Shown here: piece after piece, positions 1-5,604 of the stretch
How positions within the stretch are numbered: the stretch's first letter is position 1
How the letters are laid out: the number at the start of each line of letters is the position of its first letter
Assembly (NCBI GenBank): GCA_029939545.1
Contig: JAOZSS010000047.1
Location: 1 to 13,756, forward strand
Length of the DNA: 13,756 nucleotides
Source: Kiritimatiellia bacterium
GTDB lineage: Bacteria > Verrucomicrobiota > Kiritimatiellia > UBA8416 > JABMPJ01
Reading direction: 5' to 3'
Translations under genes and position numbers: made by a program
The notes under the pieces: model-generated
The model's input: the letters and a program-made list of their open reading frames with translations, nothing else
What the model was told of the DNA's origin: nothing
The model's database searches: none

Positions 1-53
1 CTGTTTTCTATGTTTTTCCTCTCTCAGGCAGGAGCGGAAGACCGGTTACACCC
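1..53. repeat. Second copy of the MITE-like element (right end, cut by window edge)
   Basis: Identical over all 53 bases to 4903-4955. Identity stops exactly at the terminal ACACCC, which defines the element boundary independently. The remainder of this copy lies outside the window. It abuts the 3' end of arsC and contains that gene's stop codon (46-48). Confidence 0.85.
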
Positions 54-852
54 TCCTGTGGACGTCCGCAACCACAACGGGAGCGTCCTCGGCGCTTGCC
101 CTTTGCTCTAGCCCTGCGGGGAGCGTCTCCACAAACCCACGTATCTCATCACGTACGCGGCGATAGTGGTTGAGTGCCTCCTCTTCCGTCGCGGCAGTTT
201 TCGCCAAACTCGGGGGATCGTCGAAACCGACGTGAATCACTTTCGCTTTGCCCGGAAACATGGGGCAACTCTCGTGTGCGTGCCCGCATACCGTGACCAC
301 ATAATCAAATTCTACGGCCATCAAGTCGTCGACCAATTCGGATCGGTGGCCGGAGATGTCGACCCCCACTTCAGCCATCACCTTGACCGCATTCGGATTC
401 AGCCCGTGCGTCTCAATCCCCGCTGAATAGGCGTCGATCGCATCGCCCTTGAGCGCTCGCGCCCAACCCTCCGCCATCTGACTTCGGCATGAATTGCCGG
501 TACAGAGAAACAGCACCTTCAGTTTCGGCGTCATGGCATTTCTGAGAGCATCCGCGATCAACGCCTCTGGTGGCACGGGTTCACCATTCGGATAGACCCG
601 GCAGCCAAAGCACGGCAAGTCGGAACGGCGACCGGGCTCAATATCGAGGCCGTTGATCTGGATAGAGGGAGATCCTATGAAGCCTTCACGTTCTGCTGCC
701 GCCTCATCCGGCACATCGACCATGTCAATGGGACATTCAACCCTCTCCGCAACCATGACTTCCCGGAGGCGAGCCAGCGTGGGCTCGATCCCCGGGCAAC
801 CTTCAAATGACAGGAAGCGGATGTTCAGTTCTTGCATCATGTCTTTCGGCAT
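46..852 (-). CDS. arsC: Arsenate reductase, thioredoxin-like domain fused to LMW-PTPase-type ArsC
   Basis: Likely cytoplasmic enzyme reducing arsenate to arsenite for export. Residues about 112-245 form a low-molecular-weight phosphatase/ArsC domain. It has the anion-binding loop CTGNSCR (C117-R123), the downstream cysteines C189 and C196 (VCGHAHESCP) that relay the disulfide in thioredoxin-coupled ArsC, and a DDPP loop at 211-214. Residues 1-108 are an extra small domain with FEGCPG (C19) and PCFGC (C81, C84), resembling thioredoxin-like folds; it could supply electrons in cis, which is inference. The start has GGAGG 4 nt upstream and lies inside the end of arsR. A second ATG at 840 would give a 4-bp ATGA overlap and is an alternative start. 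The last codons and the TAA stop lie in or beside a repeat end (1-53), so the C-terminal tail was probably changed by an insertion. Confidence 0.9.
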   Translation of the reverse strand: MPKDMMQELNIRFLSFEGCPGIEPTLARLREVMVAERVECPIDMVDVPDEAAAEREGFIGSPSIQINGLDIEPGRRSDLPCFGCRVYPNGEPVPPEALIADALRNAMTPKLKVLFLCTGNSCRSQMAEGWARALKGDAIDAYSAGIETHGLNPNAVKVMAEVGVDISGHRSELVDDLMAVEFDYVVTVCGHAHESCPMFPGKAKVIHVGFDDPPSLAKTAATEEEALNHYRRVRDEIRGFVETLPAGLEQRASAEDAPVVVADVHRRV

Positions 853-1193
853 AGTTCCTCCAAGTCGGCTGCACGAATAACCTTCAATTGTTTGTCGTCT
901 GCACTAATCGCGTCGCTGTCGGCCAGTGCCCGGAAGGTCTCTTTCGTCATACGTACTGCTACATCCATCCCCCGCCTCCGTGGCAAACGGTAGTACACCC
1001 ACCGCCCTTCCTTGCGACTCTCAACAAGCTCAGCCTGATTCAGAACTGAAAGGTGTTGGGAGACGGTTGACGGGGCGAGTCCAAGCAACTCGATGAGTTG
1101 ACACACGCACAACTCCCCGTCGCGCAATGCGCACAGTATCCGCACCCGATTGGGGTCGGACAACGCTTTGGTTATCGCAAGATACTTCTTCAT
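837..1193 (-). CDS. arsR: ArsR/SmtB-family metalloregulator (controls arsC)
   Basis: A 118-aa winged-helix repressor, normally released from DNA by As(III)/Sb(III). ELCVCQL (residues 27-33, C29 and C31) is the classic alpha-3 metalloid-binding motif. The recognition helix follows at about 41-55 (PSTVSQHLSVLNQ) and the wing at about 58-70 (ESRKEGRWVYYRL). A third cysteine, C115 (LEELCRKT), lies at the far C-terminus and could be another thiol ligand, as in ArsRs with distal cysteines; this is inference. AGAGG lies 6 nt before the ATG. The gene overlaps arsC by 16 bp, so the pair is probably translationally coupled. It has its own candidate promoter and operator in the 89-bp gap upstream, so it is probably a transcription unit separate from the ccdA-like gene. 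Confidence 0.92.
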   Translation of the reverse strand: MKKYLAITKALSDPNRVRILCALRDGELCVCQLIELLGLAPSTVSQHLSVLNQAELVESRKEGRWVYYRLPRRRGMDVAVRMTKETFRALADSDAISADDKQLKVIRAADLEELCRKT

Positions 1194-1209
1194 TTGAGCC
1201 TCTTCATTA

Positions 1210-1233
1210 TTCGTCAGTTCGCCGCATAACGAA
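1210..1233. promoter_or_regulatory. Candidate ArsR operator
   Basis: An imperfect inverted repeat, TTCGT (1210-1214) and ACGAA (1229-1233), separated by 14 bp. The flanks CATTA and ATG partly extend the symmetry. It lies between the predicted -10 and the arsR start, where an autorepressor would block transcription. The assignment rests on position and symmetry. Confidence 0.3.
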
Positions 1234-1237
1234 ATGC

Positions 1238-1266
1238 AACGTACGCTTTCCGTTCGTGTCAGTCAA
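1238..1266 (-). promoter_or_regulatory. Candidate sigma-70-type promoter for arsR-arsC
   Basis: On the minus strand TTGACT (1261-1266) is followed after 17 bp by TACGTT (1238-1243). The -35 is good, the -10 weak. It sits between the stop of the CcdA-like gene and the arsR start. Motif reading only. Confidence 0.4.
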
Positions 1267-1282
1267 GTCTCCCGAGGATGTT

Positions 1283-1978
1283 TCACGCCGTATAGATCAT
1301 GTACAGGCCGCCCAGCAGGACGAGGGCACCGCAGACCTTCTTGAGGATGTCTGTCCCTTTGGATTTCTCATTCCAGTTCAGGTAGTGCTGAACGACCTCG
1401 GTAAATGTTCCGGCGAAGACAATCACGGAGCAATGCCCCACGCCGTAGAGCACGAGCAGCAGGATGCCGTAAGGGAGATTCGTCGCAGCAAGCCGGAATG
1501 TGACGGCCAACATGGGGGCCATGTAAGCGAATGTGCAGGGGCCAAGGGCAATGCCGAATACGAGACCCAGTATGAACGCAGCGAGCACCCCCCTGCGCTT
1601 CATCTTCACTTGCCCAGGTCCCGAGAGCGGCATGGAAATCACACCCAGAAGATGCAGCCCTACTATGAAGAAGACGGCGGCGACGAAGTAGTTTCCGAAC
1701 CGGCCCACGTCACCCATCATTCGTCCGGCAGCGGCGGTGACTAGTCCTACCAGTCCAATGGTGACCAGTATTCCGACCGAAAACAGGATCGAGATCACGA
1801 AGGCTCTGCGCGTCGATATCCGCCCTTGCTTGTCAATGAACCCGACGATCAGTGGAATGCTTGCCAGATGGCACGGACTGAGAACTATGCTCAGGACACC
1901 CCACACGAGTGCAGCACACCCGGCGAGGAGGGGGGTTCCTTCGACGGCCTGCGTGAGCGTTGTGAAGAGCGTTTCCAT
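1283..1978 (-). CDS. arsG: CcdA/DsbD-like transmembrane protein, ArsG-type
   Basis: A 231-aa polytopic inner-membrane protein with about six hydrophobic segments. It has the two CcdA signature cysteines: SPCHLAS (C36) in the first helix and GPCTFAY (C148) in the fourth. In CcdA/DsbD proteins this pair carries electrons from cytoplasmic thioredoxin to an extracytoplasmic thioredoxin, and such a partner is encoded immediately upstream. Proteins of this type in ars loci are also named ArsG, an aromatic-arsenical efflux permease, so relay and efflux roles both remain open. I placed the start at the ATG at 1978, 8 nt after the thioredoxin stop, with GAGGAG 11 nt upstream. A longer in-frame extension to 2032 overlaps the upstream gene and has no family-like residues. 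Confidence 0.8.
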   Translation of the reverse strand: METLFTTLTQAVEGTPLLAGCAALVWGVLSIVLSPCHLASIPLIVGFIDKQGRISTRRAFVISILFSVGILVTIGLVGLVTAAAGRMMGDVGRFGNYFVAAVFFIVGLHLLGVISMPLSGPGQVKMKRRGVLAAFILGLVFGIALGPCTFAYMAPMLAVTFRLAATNLPYGILLLVLYGVGHCSVIVFAGTFTEVVQHYLNWNEKSKGTDILKKVCGALVLLGGLYMIYTA

Positions 1979-1986
1979 CGTTTCGA

Positions 1987-2451
1987 CTACTCCTCTGGCT
2001 CCGTTGGCACGGCGACATCGTATTCTTTCCACTTGGCCAGAATATCTTCTTTGCCGAAGAACCCTTCATGCCGGAATAGCTCTTTCCCAGCCCCATCGTA
2101 GAATATTTGCGTGGGGATCATTCGGACTCCGTATTGCTCCCCCGCCTTCGGGTTCTCCCACACGTCAATGAACTCGACCGAAAACGTGCCCGCATACTCC
2201 TTCTTCAGTTCCTCAAGAATTGGAGCCATCATCTTGCATGGGATACACTTCCCGGCCCCGAGATCCACAAGGCGCGGGAGTGTCTCGGTCCTCGTGGATT
2301 CCTGTGCCTCATTCGTGGCGATTACTGCCAGTTGCACCGGGGCTGTCTCCGGTGGTGGTTCCGCTTCCGGTTTCCCTCGTTTCATGAACAAAACAGCCCC
2401 GACGGCGCATACGAGTAGCACTACAACAATCATCCGACGTGTTTTGTTCAC
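1987..2451 (-). CDS. Membrane-anchored thioredoxin-family protein (CIPC)
   Basis: A 154-aa protein. A short basic start and one hydrophobic helix (about 7-23) anchor it with the rest outside the cytoplasm. A Pro/Glu-rich linker (about 28-58) leads to a thioredoxin domain with active site CIPC (C69, C72) and the cis-proline motif IPT (112-114). Expected role: an extracytoplasmic thiol reductant recharged by the adjacent CcdA-like protein. I chose a GTG start because AAAAGGAG lies 7 nt upstream and because this GTG overlaps the stop of a 33-aa ORF (GTGA). An upstream in-frame extension to 2526 would run through that ORF and lacks a Shine-Dalgarno. In arsEFG-type loci a thioredoxin-fold protein occupies this position, but this one is closer to a standard thioredoxin. 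Confidence 0.85.
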   Translation of the reverse strand: MNKTRRMIVVVLLVCAVGAVLFMKRGKPEAEPPPETAPVQLAVIATNEAQESTRTETLPRLVDLGAGKCIPCKMMAPILEELKKEYAGTFSVEFIDVWENPKAGEQYGVRMIPTQIFYDGAGKELFRHEGFFGKEDILAKWKEYDVAVPTEPEE

Positions 2452-2549
2452 TCGGCTTCTCCTTTTATCATCTCGCGTCCCCTGGCAACGACCGTCTCGA
2501 TGCTCGTATCGTTGATCGGTGTGCACACGTTGCTATCTTGCCCGTTCAT
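2448..2549 (-). CDS. Small 33-aa ORF between the two thioredoxin genes
   Basis: I do not recognise this protein. It starts MNGQDSNVCTPIND and ends EMIKGEAE. It is hydrophilic, with a single cysteine (C9) in a VCTP context and no membrane segment. Support for translation: AGAGGGG lies 8 nt before the ATG, the ORF begins 24 nt after the CPKC protein stop, and its TGA overlaps the GTG start of the next thioredoxin. That arrangement suits translational coupling. It could be a real small protein, a coupling leader that feeds ribosomes to the thioredoxin gene, or chance. The ORF accounts for most of a 122-bp gap in an otherwise tight operon. Confidence 0.45.
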   Translation of the reverse strand: MNGQDSNVCTPINDTSIETVVARGREMIKGEAE

Positions 2550-2573
2550 TGTTGCGTCCCCTCTGTTGTTTGG

Positions 2574-2807
2574 CTACTGAAGCCACGGTTTGATTTGCTC
2601 TGCACTCACAACTTTGCCGCTGACCTTCACTTGCCCATCCACAGCAATGCCAGGGGTCATCATGATGCCGAACTTCATGATGTCATTGATGTCCGTCACT
2701 TTCTCCAGCTCATATTCAATCCCGAGTTCTTTGGCCGCCTGTTCGGCATTGGCCGCCTGTTGTTTGCACTTCGGGCAGCCAGTGCCCAGTATCTCTATCT
2801 TTCTCAT
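2574..2807 (-). CDS. Small redox-active thioredoxin-like protein (CPKC, MTH895/ArsE type)
   Basis: A 77-aa single-domain thioredoxin/glutaredoxin fold with the active site GTGCPKC (C11, C14) close to the N-terminus and the cis-proline in MMTPGIAVDG (about 49-58). It has no signal sequence and is therefore cytoplasmic. Its length and layout match the minimal thioredoxin family typified by archaeal MTH895, often encoded next to ArsP/DUF318 permeases. It starts 14 nt after the permease stop. It could reduce or chaperone a metalloid for the permease, or feed electrons to the CcdA-like protein. ArsE in arsEFG operons is a comparable small protein, but orthology is not proven here. Confidence 0.85.
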   Translation of the reverse strand: MRKIEILGTGCPKCKQQAANAEQAAKELGIEYELEKVTDINDIMKFGIMMTPGIAVDGQVKVSGKVVSAEQIKPWLQ

Positions 2808-2821
2808 GGGACGTTTTCTCC

Positions 2822-4129
2822 TTATGCGAATGCTCCAAACAAAAGTCCGCTGATCGTCGCCATGACCACAACCAGCAGAACGAACACAACCGTCTTTTTC
2901 GTTCCCATCACGCTGCGGATCACAAGCATGTTGGGAAGGCTGAGCGCTGGCCCCGCCAGCAGGAGGGCCAAGGCTGGGCCTTGCCCCATGCCATTACTGA
3001 TGAGACCTTGCAGAATCGGGACTTCAGTCAACGTCGCGAAATACATGAAGGCCCCGACAACAGATGCAAAGAGGTTGGCCCACAGCGAATTGCCGCCCAC
3101 CAACTTTCCTACCCAGCCCGCCGGAATCAATCCGCCGTCTGTGCTTTCCGGGCTTCCTAGAAGCAATCCCGCCACGATCACGCCGCCGAACAGCAGCGGC
3201 AGAATCTGCTTGGCGAACCCCCAGGACGAACTGAACCACTCGCCAGCCTCGTTCTTGTTCGTGCTGGTGATCGTGGAGAGCCCAATCACGCCTGCTGCAA
3301 ACGGAATCATCGGAGCCTTTGGGAAGAGTAAAGCGAGGATAACGGCCGGAAGCCCTGCCAGAAGCATCTTCCACCATTTCATCTCAAACCAGACAACCAG
3401 GATCACGGCCAGCGCCACCGAGAAGAGTGATGTCACAACCCACTTGGCCGAGTAGATTGCATGCCACAGCCCCGTGTCATGCATCGGCTTGCCCCAGTTG
3501 GCAAAGACCAGAATAGCGACCATGGTGAAGAAATAGATGGCGTTCTGCCACAGCGGACGCTTCACCTCCGCGTCCGGCATTGCCATCTGCGCTGCGGCTT
3601 TCTGCTCCTCTTCCTTGCGGAAAATGAGATGCATCATCAGCCCAATGACAACACTGAACACAATGGCGCCGACAGCGCGAGCGATTCCAAGCTTCACGCC
3701 CAACACCCGGGCAGTCAGGGCAATAGCCAGCACATTGATAGCCGGTCCCGAATACAGGAACGCGGTGGCCGGTCCGAGCCCGGCACCCATTCGATATATC
3801 CCAGCGAAGAGGGGGAGCACCGTGCAGGAACACACGGCCAGAATGGTTCCAGAGACCGAGGCAACGCCATAGGCCAGTACCTTGTTGGCTTTCGCGCCGA
3901 GGTACTTCATGACCGAAGCCTGGCTCACGAAGACCGCGATCGCCCCTGCGATGAAGAACGCAGGTATCAAGCATAGAAGGACATGCTCCTGTGCATACCA
4001 CTTGACCAGATGCAACGACTCAAGAATTGCCCTGTCGAACCGAGCCTTGCCAACCGGCAGATAGAAACACGCCAGAAAGGCGCCGACAATCAGCGCCAAC
4101 TTCTTCCACTCATTCTTCCATTGAACCAT
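2822..4129 (-). CDS. ArsP/DUF318-family permease (SO_0444-like)
   Basis: A 435-aa inner-membrane transporter with about ten hydrophobic segments arranged as two similar halves. Each half carries a small-residue GPA signature: GPAINV (128-133) and AGPALSLPN (near 396). The CSC pair (C100, C102, in AVCSCTVLPLF) is the likely soft-metal or trivalent-arsenic ligand site of this family, whose members export organoarsenicals or Cu/Zn-type substrates. AGGAG lies 8 nt before the ATG, and 71 bp separate it from arsR, probably in one transcript. The substrate is inferred to be As(III) or methylarsenite from the ArsR and ArsC genes, but a soft metal is possible. This is not the ArsB or Acr3 arsenite exporter, and neither occurs in the window. 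Confidence 0.85.
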   Translation of the reverse strand: MVQWKNEWKKLALIVGAFLACFYLPVGKARFDRAILESLHLVKWYAQEHVLLCLIPAFFIAGAIAVFVSQASVMKYLGAKANKVLAYGVASVSGTILAVCSCTVLPLFAGIYRMGAGLGPATAFLYSGPAINVLAIALTARVLGVKLGIARAVGAIVFSVVIGLMMHLIFRKEEEQKAAAQMAMPDAEVKRPLWQNAIYFFTMVAILVFANWGKPMHDTGLWHAIYSAKWVVTSLFSVALAVILVVWFEMKWWKMLLAGLPAVILALLFPKAPMIPFAAGVIGLSTITSTNKNEAGEWFSSSWGFAKQILPLLFGGVIVAGLLLGSPESTDGGLIPAGWVGKLVGGNSLWANLFASVVGAFMYFATLTEVPILQGLISNGMGQGPALALLLAGPALSLPNMLVIRSVMGTKKTVVFVLLVVVMATISGLLFGAFA

Positions 4130-4200
4130 TCTTCATTCTCCTGTGGTGATTAGCCCATATGACCAAGTAACAACCAAAAAAAGGGGGAGCCAGAGTCACC

Positions 4201-4503
4201 TCAAGACTGACTTCGCTCTTCCAACGCCCGATCCACGCAATGCAAGAACTCAACCGCGCAACGCAGTCGCAACGCATAGAACATCTGCTTCCCGCGCTTG
4301 TCAGCGTCAACAAGTCCGGCATGCCGCAGCACCGTCAGATGCTTCGACACCGTCGACATGTCCGACCCCACAATCTCCTGCAACTCACACACGCAGAGCT
4401 CTCCGTCTCCAAGAGCAACTACCATTGCAAGACGTGCGGGATGCCCGAGGGCCTTAAATATCTCTGCTCTCGCCTTCATTCTAATATCTTTCTGGGCTGT
4501 CAT
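4201..4503 (-). CDS. arsR: ArsR/SmtB-family metalloregulator (controls the permease-thioredoxin operon)
   Basis: A 100-aa winged-helix repressor. It has the As(III)-type motif GELCVCELQ (C37, C39) in the third helix, the recognition segment SDMSTVSKHLTVLRHAGLV (about 47-65) and a short wing. C82 and C89 near the C-terminus (RCAVEFLHCV) are two further thiols that could complete a trivalent site. It is only moderately similar to the second ArsR here, mainly in the binding motif, so the two are not a recent duplication. The start at 4503 has no Shine-Dalgarno and sits about at the predicted transcription start, which suggests a leaderless message. An internal ATG at 4479 (MKARAEIFKALG) fits the usual family N-terminus and is the alternative. 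Confidence 0.9.
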   Translation of the reverse strand: MTAQKDIRMKARAEIFKALGHPARLAMVVALGDGELCVCELQEIVGSDMSTVSKHLTVLRHAGLVDADKRGKQMFYALRLRCAVEFLHCVDRALEERSQS

Positions 4504-4510
4504 GGTGGGT

Positions 4511-4540
4511 ACTGTACATGACGCTGGGTCATTTGGTCAA
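4511..4540 (-). promoter_or_regulatory. Promoter of the arsR-permease operon with embedded operator
   Basis: On the minus strand TTGACC (4535-4540) is followed after 18 bp by TACAGT (4511-4516, 4 of 6 matches to TATAAT). Between them a perfect inverted repeat, ATGAC-5 bp-GTCAT (4518-4532), occupies the spacer. Repressor binding there would exclude RNA polymerase. The predicted start of transcription almost coincides with the arsR ATG. Motif reading only. Confidence 0.45.
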
Positions 4541-4780
4541 GTGGCAAAATATACGCATCTCCCGGCTTCAGCAGAACAGGCACACTGGCCTGTTGCGCGA
4601 TTTCAGCCGCCGTATTTCCACGTCGTACCGTTTTGCCAAGACCCAACCGCATTCCCGCATGCCAGCCGTGTTTCCCGGAAGAACCCCGGCGGACGCTCTC
4701 GTGCCCACCGACCGCGCGCGCTTCGCAAGCTTGCTCGCGCTGGGGTCGTCCTGAGTTTCGCCGTGGAACGGCTCACTCAC
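4541..4780. other. Intergenic stretch with no recognisable gene, open in both directions
   Basis: GC-rich sequence between the arsR promoter and the MITE-like element. Weak ORFs of 78-80 codons run on both strands through the same bases (plus 4518-4754, minus 4568-4810), but neither has a Shine-Dalgarno or a recognised domain. A 10-bp palindrome, GCAAGCTTGC, sits at 4725-4734 with GCGC on both sides. It could be the eroded remnant of a mobile or repeated sequence. No function is claimed. Confidence 0.4.
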
Positions 4781-4955
4781 GGGTGTAACCGGTCTTCCGC
4801 TCTCACTCATGCGACTAAGTGTTCCAAGACTCCACCATTCAACTGCTGATTCAGAAACACTGCCCTACCACATGTAGATACCGGTTGAGTCAATCAGCCA
4901 CCCTGTTTTCTATGTTTTTCCTCTCTCAGGCAGGAGCGGAAGACCGGTTACACCC
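4781..4955. mobile_element. MITE-like non-autonomous element, 175 bp
   Basis: Perfect 22-bp terminal inverted repeats: left 4781-4802, beginning GGGTGTAACCGG, and right 4934-4955, its exact reverse complement. The sequence TCACTCAC occurs at 4773-4780 directly left of the element and at 4957-4964 one base beyond the right end. This fits a target duplication of 8 bp, or 9 bp with one mismatch. The 131-bp interior has no convincing coding capacity, so transposition would need a transposase supplied elsewhere. The last 53 bp (4903-4955) recur identically at 1-53. The parent IS family cannot be named from the ends alone. Confidence 0.75.
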
Positions 4956-5024
4956 GTCACTCACGACTCCGCGGAATGGTAAGAGGCGGCAGATCTTACT
5001 GCTCTTCGTCGGGTGAACTAAGAT

Positions 5025-5306
5025 TCATCCTTCGTCATTTCGAGTGCGCGCTGCGGAACTTATCAGCGGGATCACTGCAAGCCCGGCCAGAATGGCAACC
5101 GCTGTTGCCACAAGAGCGGCGGCTCCCGTCTGACCGACACCAAAAAGTTCCTGCGTGATTTCCGTGAGGGTGCCATGACCCAAGTCCACAAGACCCCACA
5201 CGCCAACCATCACACACGGAAGCATGCAGAGCACGCACAGTGAGAGCCGGAACAGTCTTCGGCTGATTCGCTTCTTTGTGCTCTGTCGCTGCATTCTTGC
5301 CGCCAC
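5025..5306 (-). CDS. Small two-helix membrane protein, unknown function
   Basis: I do not recognise the family. The 93-aa product has a basic N-terminus (KKRISRRLFR), a hydrophobic helix at about 20-41 containing three cysteines (LSLCVLCMLPC), a polar loop at about 42-60 and a second helix at about 61-83. This predicts an inner-membrane hairpin. It begins 7 nt after the PII-like gene as the last gene of the RND operon, which suggests an accessory or regulatory role with the pump. The start is uncertain: the GTG at 5306 has no Shine-Dalgarno, and the ATG at 5294 has only a weak GGCGG. Confidence 0.6.
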   Translation of the reverse strand: MAARMQRQSTKKRISRRLFRLSLCVLCMLPCVMVGVWGLVDLGHGTLTEITQELFGVGQTGAAALVATAVAILAGLAVIPLISSAARTRNDEG

Positions 5307-5313
5307 TCAGAAT

Positions 5314-5604
5314 TTACGTAATATCGTCAACGGGCATGGAGAATGCTTTTACACCTTCATTGCCAAGTGTCTGGCGCAATTCTCGGACACCATCCATGAT
5401 CGCACCCGCCTTCTGGTCCTCGACGCAGATCATGAGGATGTTGTTTGCTTTGGGCCATACATGCGTGAGGAGATGCGGTTCGCTGTGCTGGCCCCAGCCG
5501 AGAACTCCTGTCCACTTCGTGTATTCGGCCTGGACCTTGGTTTTGAGCATTGCCATCGCTTCTTCATCAACGGCTTCGCTATAAACGATCATGATCATCT
5601 TCAT
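5314..5604 (-). CDS. PII-like protein of an RND efflux operon
   Basis: A 96-aa protein with the alternating strand-helix pattern of the PII/CutA fold (MKMIMIVYSE..., then NNILMICVEDQKAGAIMDGVREL, then a C-terminal AFSMPVDD). The central loop (about 33-52, GVLGWGQHSEPHLLTHVWP) lacks the classical GlnB T-loop signature and is rich in histidine (H40, H44, H48), with C60 nearby; metal sensing is possible but inferred. PII-like genes next to heavy-metal or multidrug RND pumps are a known, little-studied group. The start overlaps the RND stop as ATGA, with GGAGG 7 nt upstream, so translation is tightly coupled. It probably modulates the pump, not nitrogen metabolism. Confidence 0.75.
   Translation of the reverse strand: MKMIMIVYSEAVDEEAMAMLKTKVQAEYTKWTGVLGWGQHSEPHLLTHVWPKANNILMICVEDQKAGAIMDGVRELRQTLGNEGVKAFSMPVDDIT

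Noticed and set aside
166..426. Plus-strand ORF inside arsC
   Set aside because: It lies wholly antisense to a gene with clear catalytic motifs and has no recognisable protein features. The same applies to the other plus-strand ORFs opposite the permease, RND, adaptor and TolC genes.
1979..2032. 18-residue N-terminal extension of the CcdA-like protein
   Set aside because: It overlaps the thioredoxin gene and is arginine-rich, unlike the family. The ATG at 1978 is a better start.
4568..4810. 80-aa minus-strand ORF beside the mobile element
   Set aside because: It begins inside the element's terminal repeat, has no Shine-Dalgarno, no recognised domain and an equally long ORF on the other strand.
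4819..5016. 65-aa plus-strand ORF spanning the element's right end
   Set aside because: It runs out of the element into flanking sequence without start signals, so it is a chance ORF, not a transposase.
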